DNA of 64,000 nt. Source: Poecilobothrus nobilitatus. Its lineage: Eukaryota; Arthropoda; Insecta; Diptera; Dolichopodidae. Position numbers and translations under genes: made by a program. Positions 28,431 through 39,483 of the stretch are shown here, piece by piece. Where the stretch lies: assembly GCA_947095535.1 (NCBI GenBank), contig OX352773.1, positions 71,628,591 to 71,692,590 on the forward strand, in the 5' to 3' direction. Every line of letters begins with the position of its first letter. Within the stretch, counting starts at the first letter, position 1. The notes beneath the pieces are model-generated. The model searched no databases and had not been told where the DNA came from. It saw nothing but the letters and a program-made list of their open reading frames with translations.

Positions 28431-28711
28431 AGGGGCTTCGGTAGCCTAGTGTGTAGGCGTGTGGCGTATTAACCAAAGGAGTCTGGGTTCGATCTCTGCA
28501 CAGGTCGTAAGTGTTTTTTTCTTTACATACCCCCCTTACGACCAAATATAATGTAAATATATAGTATATAATATAAACAAAATAAATAATATTAGTATAT
28601 AATTTAATAATAGTATAAAAACCTATAATGGGCTTAGTAGCCGATGGTTCAATAATACTGCACTACATAAATGTATGTAATATTAATATAAATAAATAAA
28701 TAAATAAAAAA
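28431..28711 (+). mobile_element. tRNA-derived SINE, family A copy 2
   Basis: A full copy on the + strand: AGGGGCTTCGGTAGCCTAGT head, GGGTTCGATC B box, TCGTAAG/CTTACGA hairpin, the CCGATGGTTCAATAATA body, and an (AATA)n tail at 28685-28708. The D-arm GCCT/AGGC pairs as in tRNA, but the 3' part does not close an acceptor stem, so it is not a tRNA gene. Confidence 0.88.
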
Positions 28712-28714
28712 ACA

Positions 28715-29110
28715 GAAAGTGTGTTTTTTTGTTGCTTATGCATTCCTAGATATTGTACTTGATTGTAATCAAATTTTGCAGGAATATTTCTCAGAAAATG
28801 CTGCGCACTACTTTGGTAGTGTTACCTTTCGATTCGTTAACCCGTTCCGAAACCAGAGTCCGTTAAATCTTTTTCATTTTCCGTTGTCTTATATTATCTA
28901 TATACACTTCCACTGATTGAGTTCATACTTTGTAGAAATGTAGTTCCCTGTGGTTTTAATATAGTTAAAATTCATTAACCCGTTGCAGTACGTTGATCTA
29001 AAAAAAAAAACAATCCAATTCGAATCATGTTTAATTTTGCAGAGTACGTTAATCAACTGGTATATCACACCTTTGAATTTTTTATCTGTTCAATCGTTGT
29101 AAGTATACAC
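28715..29110. other. Less A/T-rich island, unidentified
   Basis: This directly follows SINE A copy 2. It has a 65-codon + frame (28719-28916) and a doubled GTTAACCCGTT / CATTAACCCGTTGCAG. No family is recognised. Confidence 0.35.
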
Positions 29111-30603
29111 TATACATTTTGAGGCACGACTTTGTATTTTTTTTGGATGGTTTTAACCAATTTTTTCTTTCAAAAATATTTTTAGTTTTATTTTTGTTAA
29201 ATAATCAAAATTATGATGTCATCCCGATTGTCTAAAATAGTTAGTTTTCTTTTGTGCAGTAGCAGTATTAAAACGACCGCATTAATGATATATCCTAAAA
29301 AATCCTAATTTATTAATTCTGTTATTAGTTGTCTCTGATTACATTAGAATAAGAATAATCTTTATAATTTACTATATCTTCTATGAAATTTCATTGTATT
29401 CACTTTGAATTAAATAATTATTAATCTTGTATGAGTGAAAAAATATACATGCCATTAGACATTAGGCTTATATAAAATTCAATATTCCTATTCTTACAAA
29501 TAACAAAGGTTTTTAGTAGTTTTTTGTTTTTTACTTTTATAATAGGTACATTACATCCATGTTTTTTTTTTTGTTTTCATTTGACTTTTAAATATGCGAT
29601 ATTTATTAAATCTTAAGCTGCGCCATAAGTAATACTCACCTCATTTTTTTCAACTTTGTATGGTTTTATGAATTAAAGTTGTAAAAACTTCTAAAAAGAT
29701 TAAAAATATTTCTTTGTCATTTTAAATGTTAGATTAATGTTTATAATATATAGATAGGACTTTAAAGGGACTTAATTTAATTAATAAAATAAATATTATT
29801 TTAGTAAAATGTATTTTTATTAAAATCATGTTTTTAACAACATTGTTTTTAATTACATTATTTAAATATTTTGTTATTATATTATAAAACTTATAATAAA
29901 GATTTTTTGTTTTTTTTTTATATATTTTTTATATCATTTTAATTTATTTTTAGACCATATATTTTAATAAACACATCAACACAATATGTCATATATATAT
30001 ATATATATATAATTATATACATTAATATATAAACAAAAATTATGGAAGAAAATTTTGACATCATAATATTATATTGCAAATAGAAAATTTTATTGTCAAG
30101 GACATGTTATAGTTATAAAATAATTTTTCATATTATGCCTACATAATATAATCAGGAGAATTTATTTTTCTAAGTTTGTTTCTTTTGTTTTCTTTTTTTC
30201 TTTATAATTTTAATTTTTCTTTTTGTAGATGTTAAATGTTTATAATTCTTATAAATAATTCGGAAAATGTTAATTTTTGTATTATGCCGTTGGTGGAAAG
30301 TTATTTTGATATATGTATTTTTTTTTAAATTATTATGTCTACTATATACTTAAAAATAACAAATTATATATTTTCATTATAAAGTTGAGAGGGTGAATAA
30401 TAAAAAAAAGTTTTTTTTTCAAAAAAATATATGTAATGTAAATAAAAAATTTTTTTATTATTTTATTTTAAAAGAAAAAATGTATAGAAATTAATTCAGC
30501 TGATTTTTCCTTACAATATTCAAATTATTTGGGTTGAGAACATTTTGTTAGTTCAAAGATATTTTTAAAGCATTTTAAAGAATATTTTTAAGATATAAAT
30601 CTT

Positions 30604-30798
30604 AGGGGTCTCGGTGGCCTAGTGGGTAAGAGCATATAAAATACGTTGTAAACACCGAGGGAGTGTGGGTTCATATCCCACACACTTCGTAAGATTTATT
30701 CCCACTTACGACATGTACAGCCACGCCTGAACAGAAAAGGCTGTGTAATTTCCTGTCCAGATTTATATGGCAGAGAAATGCAATAAAAAAAAAAAAAA
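30604..30798 (+). mobile_element. tRNA-derived SINE, family B copy 2
   Basis: A full copy: AGGGGTCTCGGTGGCCTAGT head, TGTGGGTTCATATCCCACA perfect T-arm, CTTCGTAAG and ACTTACGAC hairpin, then TTCCTGTCCAGATTTATATG and GGCAGAGAAATGCA before a poly(A) tail. Flanks share AAGATATAAATC (12 bp), its target-site duplication. Confidence 0.9.
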
Positions 30799-31216
30799 GA
30801 TATAAATCGAAATTGTTTTTTAACTAATATTCAGCCAATTGTGCAGTCGTTAAGAAACCGGCTTTTCATTTTAAAGGCCTTGAGTTCAAATTCAGCTGGA
30901 TTATATCAATTTTTATATAATATTTAATTATTATAATAGGTATAATTAAATAAAAAATAAGTATTTACCTATATATTATGATATAATTAATATATTTAAT
31001 ATCGTAATAAATAATAAAAATAAAAGATAATTCTTGTATAAAATAAAAACATAGACTTATACAATAGCTACAATCGAGTAATTAATGGCTTAGTGAAACA
31101 AATGATTGCCGAAACTGGACCTTCGTCAAATATGATATAATAAATATATTAGTGAATGACCCTACGTTTCGTAAGAGTAGAAAGAAGTGAAAAAAAAAAA
31201 AATTTGTTGGCTATTA

Positions 31217-31264
31217 AATAAACATTAATATTTTACCGTTTTAAGTAAAATATTAATGTTTATT
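31217..31264. repeat. Perfect 19-bp inverted repeat
   Basis: AATAAACATTAATATTTTA and TAAAATATTAATGTTTATT are exact inverses around a 10-nt loop, CCGTTTTAAG. The pairing extends three more bases with one bulge. It could be a foldback transposon footprint or a chance A/T palindrome. Confidence 0.7.
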
Positions 31265-31503
31265 AATTTTCATTTTTATTGGGAATTATGTATATATATA
31301 TACCTATTACAATATTTAAAATGAATAATTGTACTTATTTTATAACCGTATAATAAATAAAGAGTAATAATATCTTTTTAAATATCCTCCCATTAAGTAT
31401 TTTTGAAAATTATTATCACAGTGAACAATTACCTAAATACGTCAATAGAGACGACCCCTATAAGAAGTTATAAAAAAAAAATTACAAAAGCTTTTAATAT
31501 ATA

Positions 31504-32245
31504 CAGGGTGGGCCAACTTGGAATGACTGATTTGAAATGCTTATATTTTTTTTATTTTCAAAGTTTTTTCTTTTATTGCTTTTAATAGATAATAAAGAAT
31601 TAAAATTTTATAATGTCATCATACTCAGTGCAATCCGGACGATTAATTTTTTGAAGAATCTCATTATGAGCGGTGAAGAACATTTTCATTTAAATGGATA
31701 TGTCAATAAACTCTGCCGAATTTGGGGTACGGAGAATCCAAGAGCAACGCATCAGCGACAATTACACCCTCTCAGATGCACTGTTTGGTGTGGAATTATA
31801 GCTAATAGAGTTTTTGGGGTTATCGATTTCTGGGGCGGTATACCCATATATCGGATTATTTTGGAACATTTTTTACCGGAAATAATGTTTTGTAAAAAAT
31901 GTAAAATTTTTTACCGGAGTTTTTAATAATCGTGACATATGGTTCTATTCCAGCTTATACCGCGAGGGAGACAATGGCGCTTCTGCGAGAACTTTTCGAT
32001 GACCGAATAATTTCAAAAAATTCTGATTTTAAACCACAAAAGATTCAAGAATTAAAGCCGAATATTCACACAGAAATTGCGCAACGTAATGCAAAATGTC
32101 TTAAAAAAAGCCTATAACTGCCAACAGAAAATTAGAAACCATTTAAAAGAGGTCGTTTTTCACACTTAGCTTGAAAAAAAATTAATAATTTATACTTTCA
32201 TTTAAAAAAAAATATAATCAAGTCAGTCCAAGTTTGCCCACCTTG
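31504..32245 (+). mobile_element. Mariner-like element, internally deleted
   Basis: Inverted terminal repeats CAGGGTGGGCCAACTTGGA (left) and CAAGGTGGGCAAACTTGGA (reverse of the right end) are flanked by TA on both sides, the mariner/Tc1 target. Inside, frames 31667-31926 and 31932-32117 encode transposase pieces: EEHFHLNGYVNKLCRIWGTE, LHPLRCTVWCGI, then AYTARETMALLRELFDDRII and IQELKPNIHTEIAQ. The N-terminal DNA-binding half is missing and the two parts are in different frames. The three positions expected to be catalytic Asp/Glu (before E.HFHLNG, before the TARET part, and in the SPDL.P.D part) are all changed or lost, so it cannot transpose on its own. Full-length relatives are about 1.3 kb (family knowledge). 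Confidence 0.9.
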
Positions 32246-32382
32246 TATATACATATAATAGGTAATACATACATATATAAAACATAATTTAAAATATGTA
32301 CTTGAATATTTCACGTTGATATTTTCTCATCATAAAAGTGATAATAATAATAATACAGTTATTTAAGCTCACTTTTTTGTAT

Positions 32383-32418
<36 letters not shown>

Positions 32419-32765
32419 ATGTATTATATATATATATATATATATTGTATATATGGGATATATATATATTGTTTATATCATATTATGTATAATTCAAATA
32501 TAATATATTGTACTCTGTAATGTAAATCATAAATATACGAAATAAATAGACAATTTCAAGCTTTTTCATTATTTTTTATTTTATTTTTTTGTTTTTTTTT
32601 ATTTTTTTACTTTTTTTATAATTTAATTGCATATATACAGTTGAGAATAAATTAAATTTTAGAATATAAAATTAAAAGGAATTAAATTATGAATTCATTT
32701 AACTTATCCAATATGATAAATGATATTATGATTGCTTTAAAAAAGATTTAATGATTTATAAAGTA

Positions 32766-34011
32766 AACAAGGTAGAATGTAAACCAACGGTTTTTAAAAG
32801 CATGCATTTCCATAAGACAATACAAACTACTAAGAATTTTGACTTGCACAAAAATTTGAAAATTTCATGTAATAAGAAAAAACGTGAAAATAGGACTTTT
32901 CTAGAATTTTGAGGGGCTGTAAGTCCGGAACCCTATATAGCTAAGAAAAACCGGTAACACATGTAAAAAAAAATTATTAAACCTTTCATTTTCAAGTCTT
33001 GCCAAAGAAAAATGTTTACAGGTGCCTACGTTACAGGTGTCTAAAAATAGCAAATTTTCAATATTTGAGGCGTAATAACTCTTAAACAGGAGGTGCTACC
33101 AAAACTTTTCTGAGGAAACTTATACTAATCCTAAAAGTTCTTTCTTGTCTCAAAATTTCAGGTTTCTATCTCAAAGCGTGCCGGAGTTATGAAAAAAGAA
33201 ATATCATGCAAAATTTGGTTTTAACATAACGGTAAATTTAAATAGTAAATTACAAAATATTGCATAATTTTGATATTGTTTTAAAGAGGTAAAGAAATTT
33301 CCGGACTTTTTAAATTGTAAAACTACTACGCAGAGCCTGAGATATATACATATGAAAATAGGGCTTTTTTGCAATTTTGGGGAGCTGTAACTTTTGAACC
33401 CTAACAACTAAAAGAAACAATTAAAAGAAACCATTAACAAACATAAAAATATGTTATGGGAGCTTTAATTTTTTTGTCTTGCAGAAGAAAAATGTGTACA
33501 GGTGCCTAAGTTACAGTTTGTTGTTTAAAAAAAGCAAATTTTCGATTTTTGAGCAAACTTATACTAATTCTATTAATTATTTCTTGTCTCAAAATTTCAA
33601 GTTCCTATCTCAAAGCGTGCCGGAGTTATGAAAAAAGAAAAATCATGCAAAATTTGATTTTCACATAACGGTAAATTTAAATACTGAATTTAAAAACTAT
33701 ATATAAATTTGGTATAATAAAAAAAATTCCTGTCGAAGGGCGTTTTCAGATAGAAAAAATGTTAAGCGGAACCTGAAATATTATACGAGTTTAAAAATAA
33801 GGCTTTTTCAAAGTTTGAGGGGCTGTAGTTCTCTGATGGATAGGGCTACATGAAGGAGTTATTCCACAAAATTAATTTTTTTATGAGACCTACCCATGGG
33901 TAAAATTTTTTTTCTCTTCTTTAACGGTGTAGAAGTTTTGTAAACAGACGGACGGGCGGATAGAGTGAAACTAATAGGCACATTTTTTAAAATTTTTTTT
34001 GGAAATGTGCT
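32766..34011 (-). repeat. Hairpin-ended repeat H, dimeric copy 3
   Basis: This is an inverted copy of about 1.25 kb, starting AACAAGGTAGAATGTAAACC (the 3' end of the family) and ending GGAAATGTGCTAAAAATTG (the 5' end). It has two internal CATAACTCCGGCACGC units and a GGACGGGCGG run in place of the CCGTCCGT tract. The short open frame at 33204-33407 is a by-product. Confidence 0.86.
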
Positions 34012-34794
34012 AAAAATTGAGTTTTTTAACCTTTTAAGTAATTTTTGAAAAAGGTATATAAGACATCAGTATTTTTACTCTTTACCTCTGGTACTTAATA
34101 TTAATAATATATTTAGTATTATTAAATTAAAATAAACATTTAAATCTACATGCAATTAATGTAATATGTTTACGACACATTAAGTATTATAAATAGAAAA
34201 CAAAAATGGTTCTTATTTATTTATGGTTTGATAGTCTGGTGGGGAATGTCACCTTATATAAAAGTGGGTTTTTATAGATTTAATTTCATTTTCTTATCTT
34301 AAATTAGATTTTATTTAATTGTTTATTTTATTTTTATTGACCTATTTAAACAGTATCCCAAAAGAGCCTAATGGTTCGTATAGGGTTATCTGTTATAAAG
34401 ATCTATAGAAATGCTGTTAGATGGTATTTGCCATCCAGCTATTCAACAAATATGTTGAAAATAAAAAGTCAAAATTTAATTTGTTTTCCAAAATCAACAA
34501 TGAGCACAAAACAACGTTTGTTTAAAACGATTTCTTATAAAAGTATATATATATAAAAGTAGTATATCTAAAAAATTCTCCAAAAAAACATTTTTATCTA
34601 AAATCTTCATTTGAATACGAAATACAGGTTTTATAAATTTATCTTTTCAATATACAGTAAATTTGGTATACTTTTACAGCAGTCTAATGCAGTTAAAATC
34701 TTATTTAAAATTAAAGAAAAAATTTTTACAAAATATTAGATATAACAAATTATTGGAAATTCAAATTTCGGAAGTTCGAGAAATACCTGCATTT

Positions 34795-35440
34795 CAGTAG
34801 TATGTGGTGTCATATGATTGTATTTCATTTGACTGTATGTAAAACATAATATAATTAGAGGGGATTTTAGAGTTGGTTTCAAAATTACGGTTTCAGTAAT
34901 TTGTTTAGTAGGGGTTTGGGGCCTCACTTTTTTAAATGATTTGTTGTTGAAATATGTGTGTAAAATATATAATTAGGACCGATTTTAGAGTTTGTTACAA
35001 ATGAAATCCAGTCAAATGAAAAACGCCGTCAAATAATATCCATTCAAATAAAAATATAGACAAATGATAATATATAGTTACATTCATAACATAGGCAAAT
35101 GACTCACATAGTCAAATAAAATACAGTCTTGTGATAGTAATCCACCAATTTCTTTGGTCGATCGGTTGCCTATAGTAGTATCTGGGAGCATGTCATATAT
35201 CTGTATTTGTCATTTTGTCTATAGTGTCATTTCACTGTTTTTCTTTGAGTGTATTTCATTTGACAGTATATGTAAAACATATAATTTGGGGGGCTTTTCG
35301 AGTTGGTTACACTTAAAATGCAGTCAAATGAAATATTGTCAAATCATAATACAGACAAGTGACATACAGTTAAATGAAATAACAGTCTTTTGATAGTAAC
35401 CCGTAGAATGAAATAACTGTATTTTGATAGTAACCCGGTA
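34795..35440. repeat. Cluster of AGTCAAATGAAAT words with minisatellite M
   Basis: Many variants of CAGTCAAATGAAATA occur on the + strand (34990-35120, 35315-35410) and on the - strand (34830-34850, 35190-35270, as TTTCATTTGACAGTAT). GATAGTAA(T/C)CC recurs three times. The GATTTTAGAGTTGG word of minisatellite M is interleaved at 34862, 34980 and 35290. Not coding. Confidence 0.7.
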
Positions 35441-36581
35441 GAATCTTATGTATAGTAATGAATATATATATACTAACTTATTCCCATTATTCCACTATGT
35501 ACCTGTCTTTGTTCCAACATTATTATCTTTCTTATTTTTCTAATAAGCCATTCCTGAGGTTCCTTTTAAATTTGAAAGGAACCTAAATTTAACTTTAGCT
35601 ACAAAGAATCCATTTAAATGATGTTTAATACTTAATACATTTTTTAACACTGTGCTAACTTATGAACATATTCTACGTTTAAAAATGTTAAGATTTTAAA
35701 AATAAATATATAAAAACTATTATCAAAAATAAATTCGTGTATAGTTACTTTATAGTATTAATGGTGATATCTTACATTAGTCATTCGTTTGTGTTTTTTT
35801 TTTTTTGCAAGGTTACATATTAATAATTTTAAACAATTGAATTAATATTTCTTTTATACGTAAGTATTATATCACTCGTAAATAATCACCAACCATAATA
35901 TTCTTCTAATCATTAACCTTCAATAATATAAATTGACTATTATATATGAAAATGGTGTAACTTTATTTTATTGAAAAACAAATAAGGTTAAATATAGAAT
36001 TTTAGTTTATAAATTGAATAAAACTAAAATAAAAAAAAAAAAAAAAAAAAAAAAAACTATTTTTGAAATAAAAGAAATTTTATTCTTAATAAAAAAAATA
36101 TTTAATTATTGATTAGGTATTTGTTTTTTTTTTTTTTTTTTAAGAGTAAAAGTTTTATAAAATAATTTTTCTAAAGTTATAAAGATTATGCAATTAATTA
36201 TATTCTCATTTTAATCGTTCAAGGTCTAAATGTTGTAATATTAATCTGTAAAAAAAAAAAAAAATTGATCATGTGTAATAAAAAAATTTTTATAATTAAA
36301 AACAACATTCTTAAATTACTATATAATATATATAAGATTCATTCGTAAATGAAACTTGATAAATACATATACATGATTAATTATAAAAATATATAAGATA
36401 CTTACATATGTATTTTATAATAAATTTTTTTTTTTAAGATCAAATGAACTTTGTAATACTGAAAAATGAAATTAATACAATTATTACTAGATTGTTATAT
36501 ATAGAACAAAAACTGCAAAGTTTTACCCCAAATCAGATATGTGCACTTAGGAGCATATTGCTTTACCGAACATGAATTGAC

Positions 36582-36671
36582 AACAATAAACCTTTTACAA
36601 ATCTTTAGTTTCTTAGAGGTTCTGCCAACAATAAACCTTTTACAGATCTTTAGTTTCTTAGAGGTTCTACT
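36582..36671. repeat. 45-bp tandem duplication
   Basis: Two head-to-tail copies of a 45-bp unit starting AACAATAAACCTTTTACA differ at about three positions. On the reverse strand the period of 15 codons gives a repeated RTSKKLKICKRFIV in a 77-codon frame, which I do not recognise. Confidence 0.88.
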
Positions 36672-36675
36672 GACA

Positions 36676-36873
36676 GAAGAATTATAAGTGAAGGCAAAAT
36701 CCACAAGACGTTGTAATAGGAGGAGCACAATAGATTTATGTCAAAAGCTCGTAGTGTTACATATAACCCCCTAGGAAGAATTATAAGTGAAGGCAAAATC
36801 CACAAGACGTTGTAATAGGAGGAGCACAATAGATTTATGTCAAAAGCTCGTAGTGTTACATATAACCCCTTAG
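36676..36873. repeat. 99-bp tandem duplication
   Basis: Two nearly identical copies of a 99-bp unit (GAAGAATTATAAGTGAAGGC..ATAACCCC(C/T)TAGG) differ at essentially one position, which implies a recent duplication. It lies four bases after the 45-bp duplication. Confidence 0.92.
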
Positions 36874-36956
36874 GAAAAAAAAAGTTAAATTTAGCTAGGT
36901 ATATACTGTCAGATTTCTAATCATAGATTCAGTGTAGATATGCCCCTTTTCAAAAG

Positions 36957-36990
<34 letters not shown>

Positions 36991-37149
36991 AGACCTCAAA
37001 ATTACAAAAAATTTCTTTTTCTAAAATTGACTTTATTATATTAAAATGGGGTCTAACTATCAAAAGATTGTATTTAATTTCACAGTTTTTTTATTTGATT
37101 CGATTTCATTTATAATCATCTTTAAAATCGTCTTTATTATACATTTTAC

Positions 37150-37250
37150 ATATATAGTCAAATAATAATACAGGCAACTTGAAAAAAAAATACAGTCAAA
37201 TGACACTTCAGGCAAATGAAATACAGGCATATGACGTCATGCTCACAGTA
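37150..37250 (+). repeat. Second AGTCAAATGAAAT cluster
   Basis: ATAGTCAAATAATAATACAG, ACAGTCAAATGACACTTCAG and GCAAATGAAATACAGGCATA repeat the word of the 34795-35440 cluster. It ends with a perfect TGACGTCA at 37232-37239. Confidence 0.7.
37232..37239. promoter_or_regulatory. Perfect CRE palindrome TGACGTCA
   Basis: The third full consensus, at the end of an AGTCAAATGAAAT repeat cluster. It may simply be a variant of the repeat word. Confidence 0.3.
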
Positions 37251-37251
37251 A

Positions 37252-37461
37252 ACCGACAAGAAAATTTGGTAAATTCACCTACAAAGAATATGCTAAGAAT
37301 ATGAGGGAAGAAGAAAAATTATTGATAATTTTTAATGGTGACATATAAGAAAGATTACCACGTCACTACAAGTATACCAAAATGCCATGGGATTTAAGTA
37401 ATCCATAATATCAATCGGAATTAATGTGTCATTTTGAAAAATATTTAAGTAAAAGTCTTTA
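37252..37461 (+). pseudogene. Coding-like stretch with two in-frame stops, unidentified
   Basis: One + frame starting AGT AAA CCG reads SKPTRKFGKFTYKEYAKNMR, continues to LLIIFNGDI, a stop, then ERLPRHYKYTKMPWDLSNP, a stop, and ELMCHFEKYLSKSL before a third stop. The mixed amino-acid content (Pro, His, Trp, Met) is unlike translation of the A/T repeats around it. It is too short and broken to name and could be an exon relic or a fragment of a mobile element. I see no flanking splice sites that would make it a Sik2 exon. Confidence 0.35.
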
Positions 37462-39084
37462 AATTAACTTGAATATTTAAATGTTTTTTATCTTTATTTA
37501 CACATGTATTCTAATTAAATGGTTATTTGTTTATAACATTCTTGTCGATTTTCTTTTTTTTTGTTTTTAGATAAAGACTGTTAATAAACTCTAATATTTT
37601 CTAACTGTTATAAAAATGTAAAGAAATTTAATTATTTCAAAGATGTTCAAAACGCGGAACATTTAATATATCGTAATTTATCATCATTAATGTATTTTTT
37701 GTTTTATCTATATATCTGACTATACGACTATACCCTACTTTTGTAACCTACAGAATTACAATTTAAAATATTACATATATGTGTTTCTCTATTTAATATT
37801 ATTTAATTTTTTCCATATATGTATATATGTCGTATATATATATAGATATATATTCAATCATGATCAATGATTTGTTATTACAAAAAAAAGAGGTTTAAAA
37901 TAGATATAAAAAGAAAATAGAAACATTTTTGACGTAATTATGATTCGATTCATGTTTCATTGATTTATGTTCTTATAAATTTTTGTTTTTTTATTGCTGA
38001 TTTTTATCCATTTTATTATTTTTGGTATAATTTCTCACTCTAAGTTTAATTTTTTTTTTTTCTTCATTTTTTTCGTCTCTTTGTTCTTCTTTTTCTTATT
38101 TTTACTACTTATATCTTAGTTTTTTTTATTGTTCTTATAATTATTTTAACGATACGATATTTTATTATATATGTACATACACATATATATATTGTTTTAT
38201 TTGTTGTTGCTATTGTTATTGTTGTAATGTGCAATGCAACCATATATGTACTTACATTACAACATTTTAGATTAAAATTGAATATGGTGTAATCATAACT
38301 ATATATTTCAAGTGATTATTTACTTTTGTATTATAATTAAATACTTGTATATATATGTATATTATATACAATATTATTGAAATGCATAATACAGTGAAGG
38401 CAATTAAATTAATGTTATTATTATAAAAACTTACAAAAAAAAAAAAAAATTGTTTTTATTTTATTTTAGAATTCTTCTACAACAAAACTTATAGAAGAGT
38501 TATAAAAAGAAGAGCAACAAAGCTTACAACTTCTATGATTTATTAATTTCAATTATTATTTCCAATAATTCTAACTTAAAGGGAACCCATATGATAAAAC
38601 ATTAGTAGAAGCTTATTTAAGAATACTAGGCTATAATATGCATATTTTCAAAAAAATGCATTAGAGTTTGTATTAATAAGATTGATAAGCTGGAAAAGTT
38701 TTTCCAGGATTCCTATTCGAATAAATATATACAAATATATATAAATGCAAAATATCAAAAATTAACAGAATAGATAATCAGCAATCTTTTTGTTTGGACC
38801 AAAAAATTTCCAATATGTTTATAATTTCAAAAAATGGTCTAGTCACTAATTTATGTATTTAATCATAATACAAATTAATTCGTTCAAAGAATATAAATAC
38901 ATACTTATTATAAAAGGGAGTATAAATTTAATAAACCAGAATTATAAACATGATTATCGCCATAATGGTTGACGATCATAATCATCATCAATAACACTAT
39001 CAACACTTTCAACAACAAAAATATCTACAAAAAATGTATACGAAATATTCCATTTGCTGAAAAGATTTTATGCAAAGTGTCCAA

Positions 39085-39483
39085 TTAGTATAAATGGAAT
39101 TTTGCTAAGTTTATTTTTATACTAACTGGCTTTATATTAAATGTCTTTTTAAAAAATTGGTTTAGGCTAACTCTCATAGATCTATTATAAAGATTAATAT
39201 AAACCCATAAACACAATCTAATAGAGAAAAAACGCAGTCTTATATTGGTTAAGCATTGCAAAGGCATATGGTTAAATTGGAATACAACATCAATTATGCA
39301 GACTAAAGTTTTTACACATGCTACCCTAAAAGTCTGGCTCTTAGTTTGTCGAAACGAAGAAATTTTTGCTTGGACTGATTCAAAACGTGAAATGTCTAAA
39401 TCGCGATAGGGCGACCTCTCGAGTAATACACCTAATAACTGATATAAGTATGAAAAGTAAAAGTGTATAAGCCAATATAACAT
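39085..39483 (-). mobile_element. Probable LINE ORF2 C-terminal relic
   Basis: A 132-codon reverse-strand frame contains SPYRDLDISRFESVQAKIS, which fits the WSP(Y)...I.R.ESVQ.KF segment found after the thumb of LINE reverse transcriptases. The rest is compatible with a LINE C-terminus but has drifted. No catalytic motif is present. It could be another decayed repeat. Confidence 0.5.

Noticed and set aside
28431..28515. A functional tRNA gene
   Set aside because: A and B boxes are present but there is no acceptor-stem closure and the sequence continues into a conserved SINE body and (TAAA)n tail. The other tRNA-like heads show the same.
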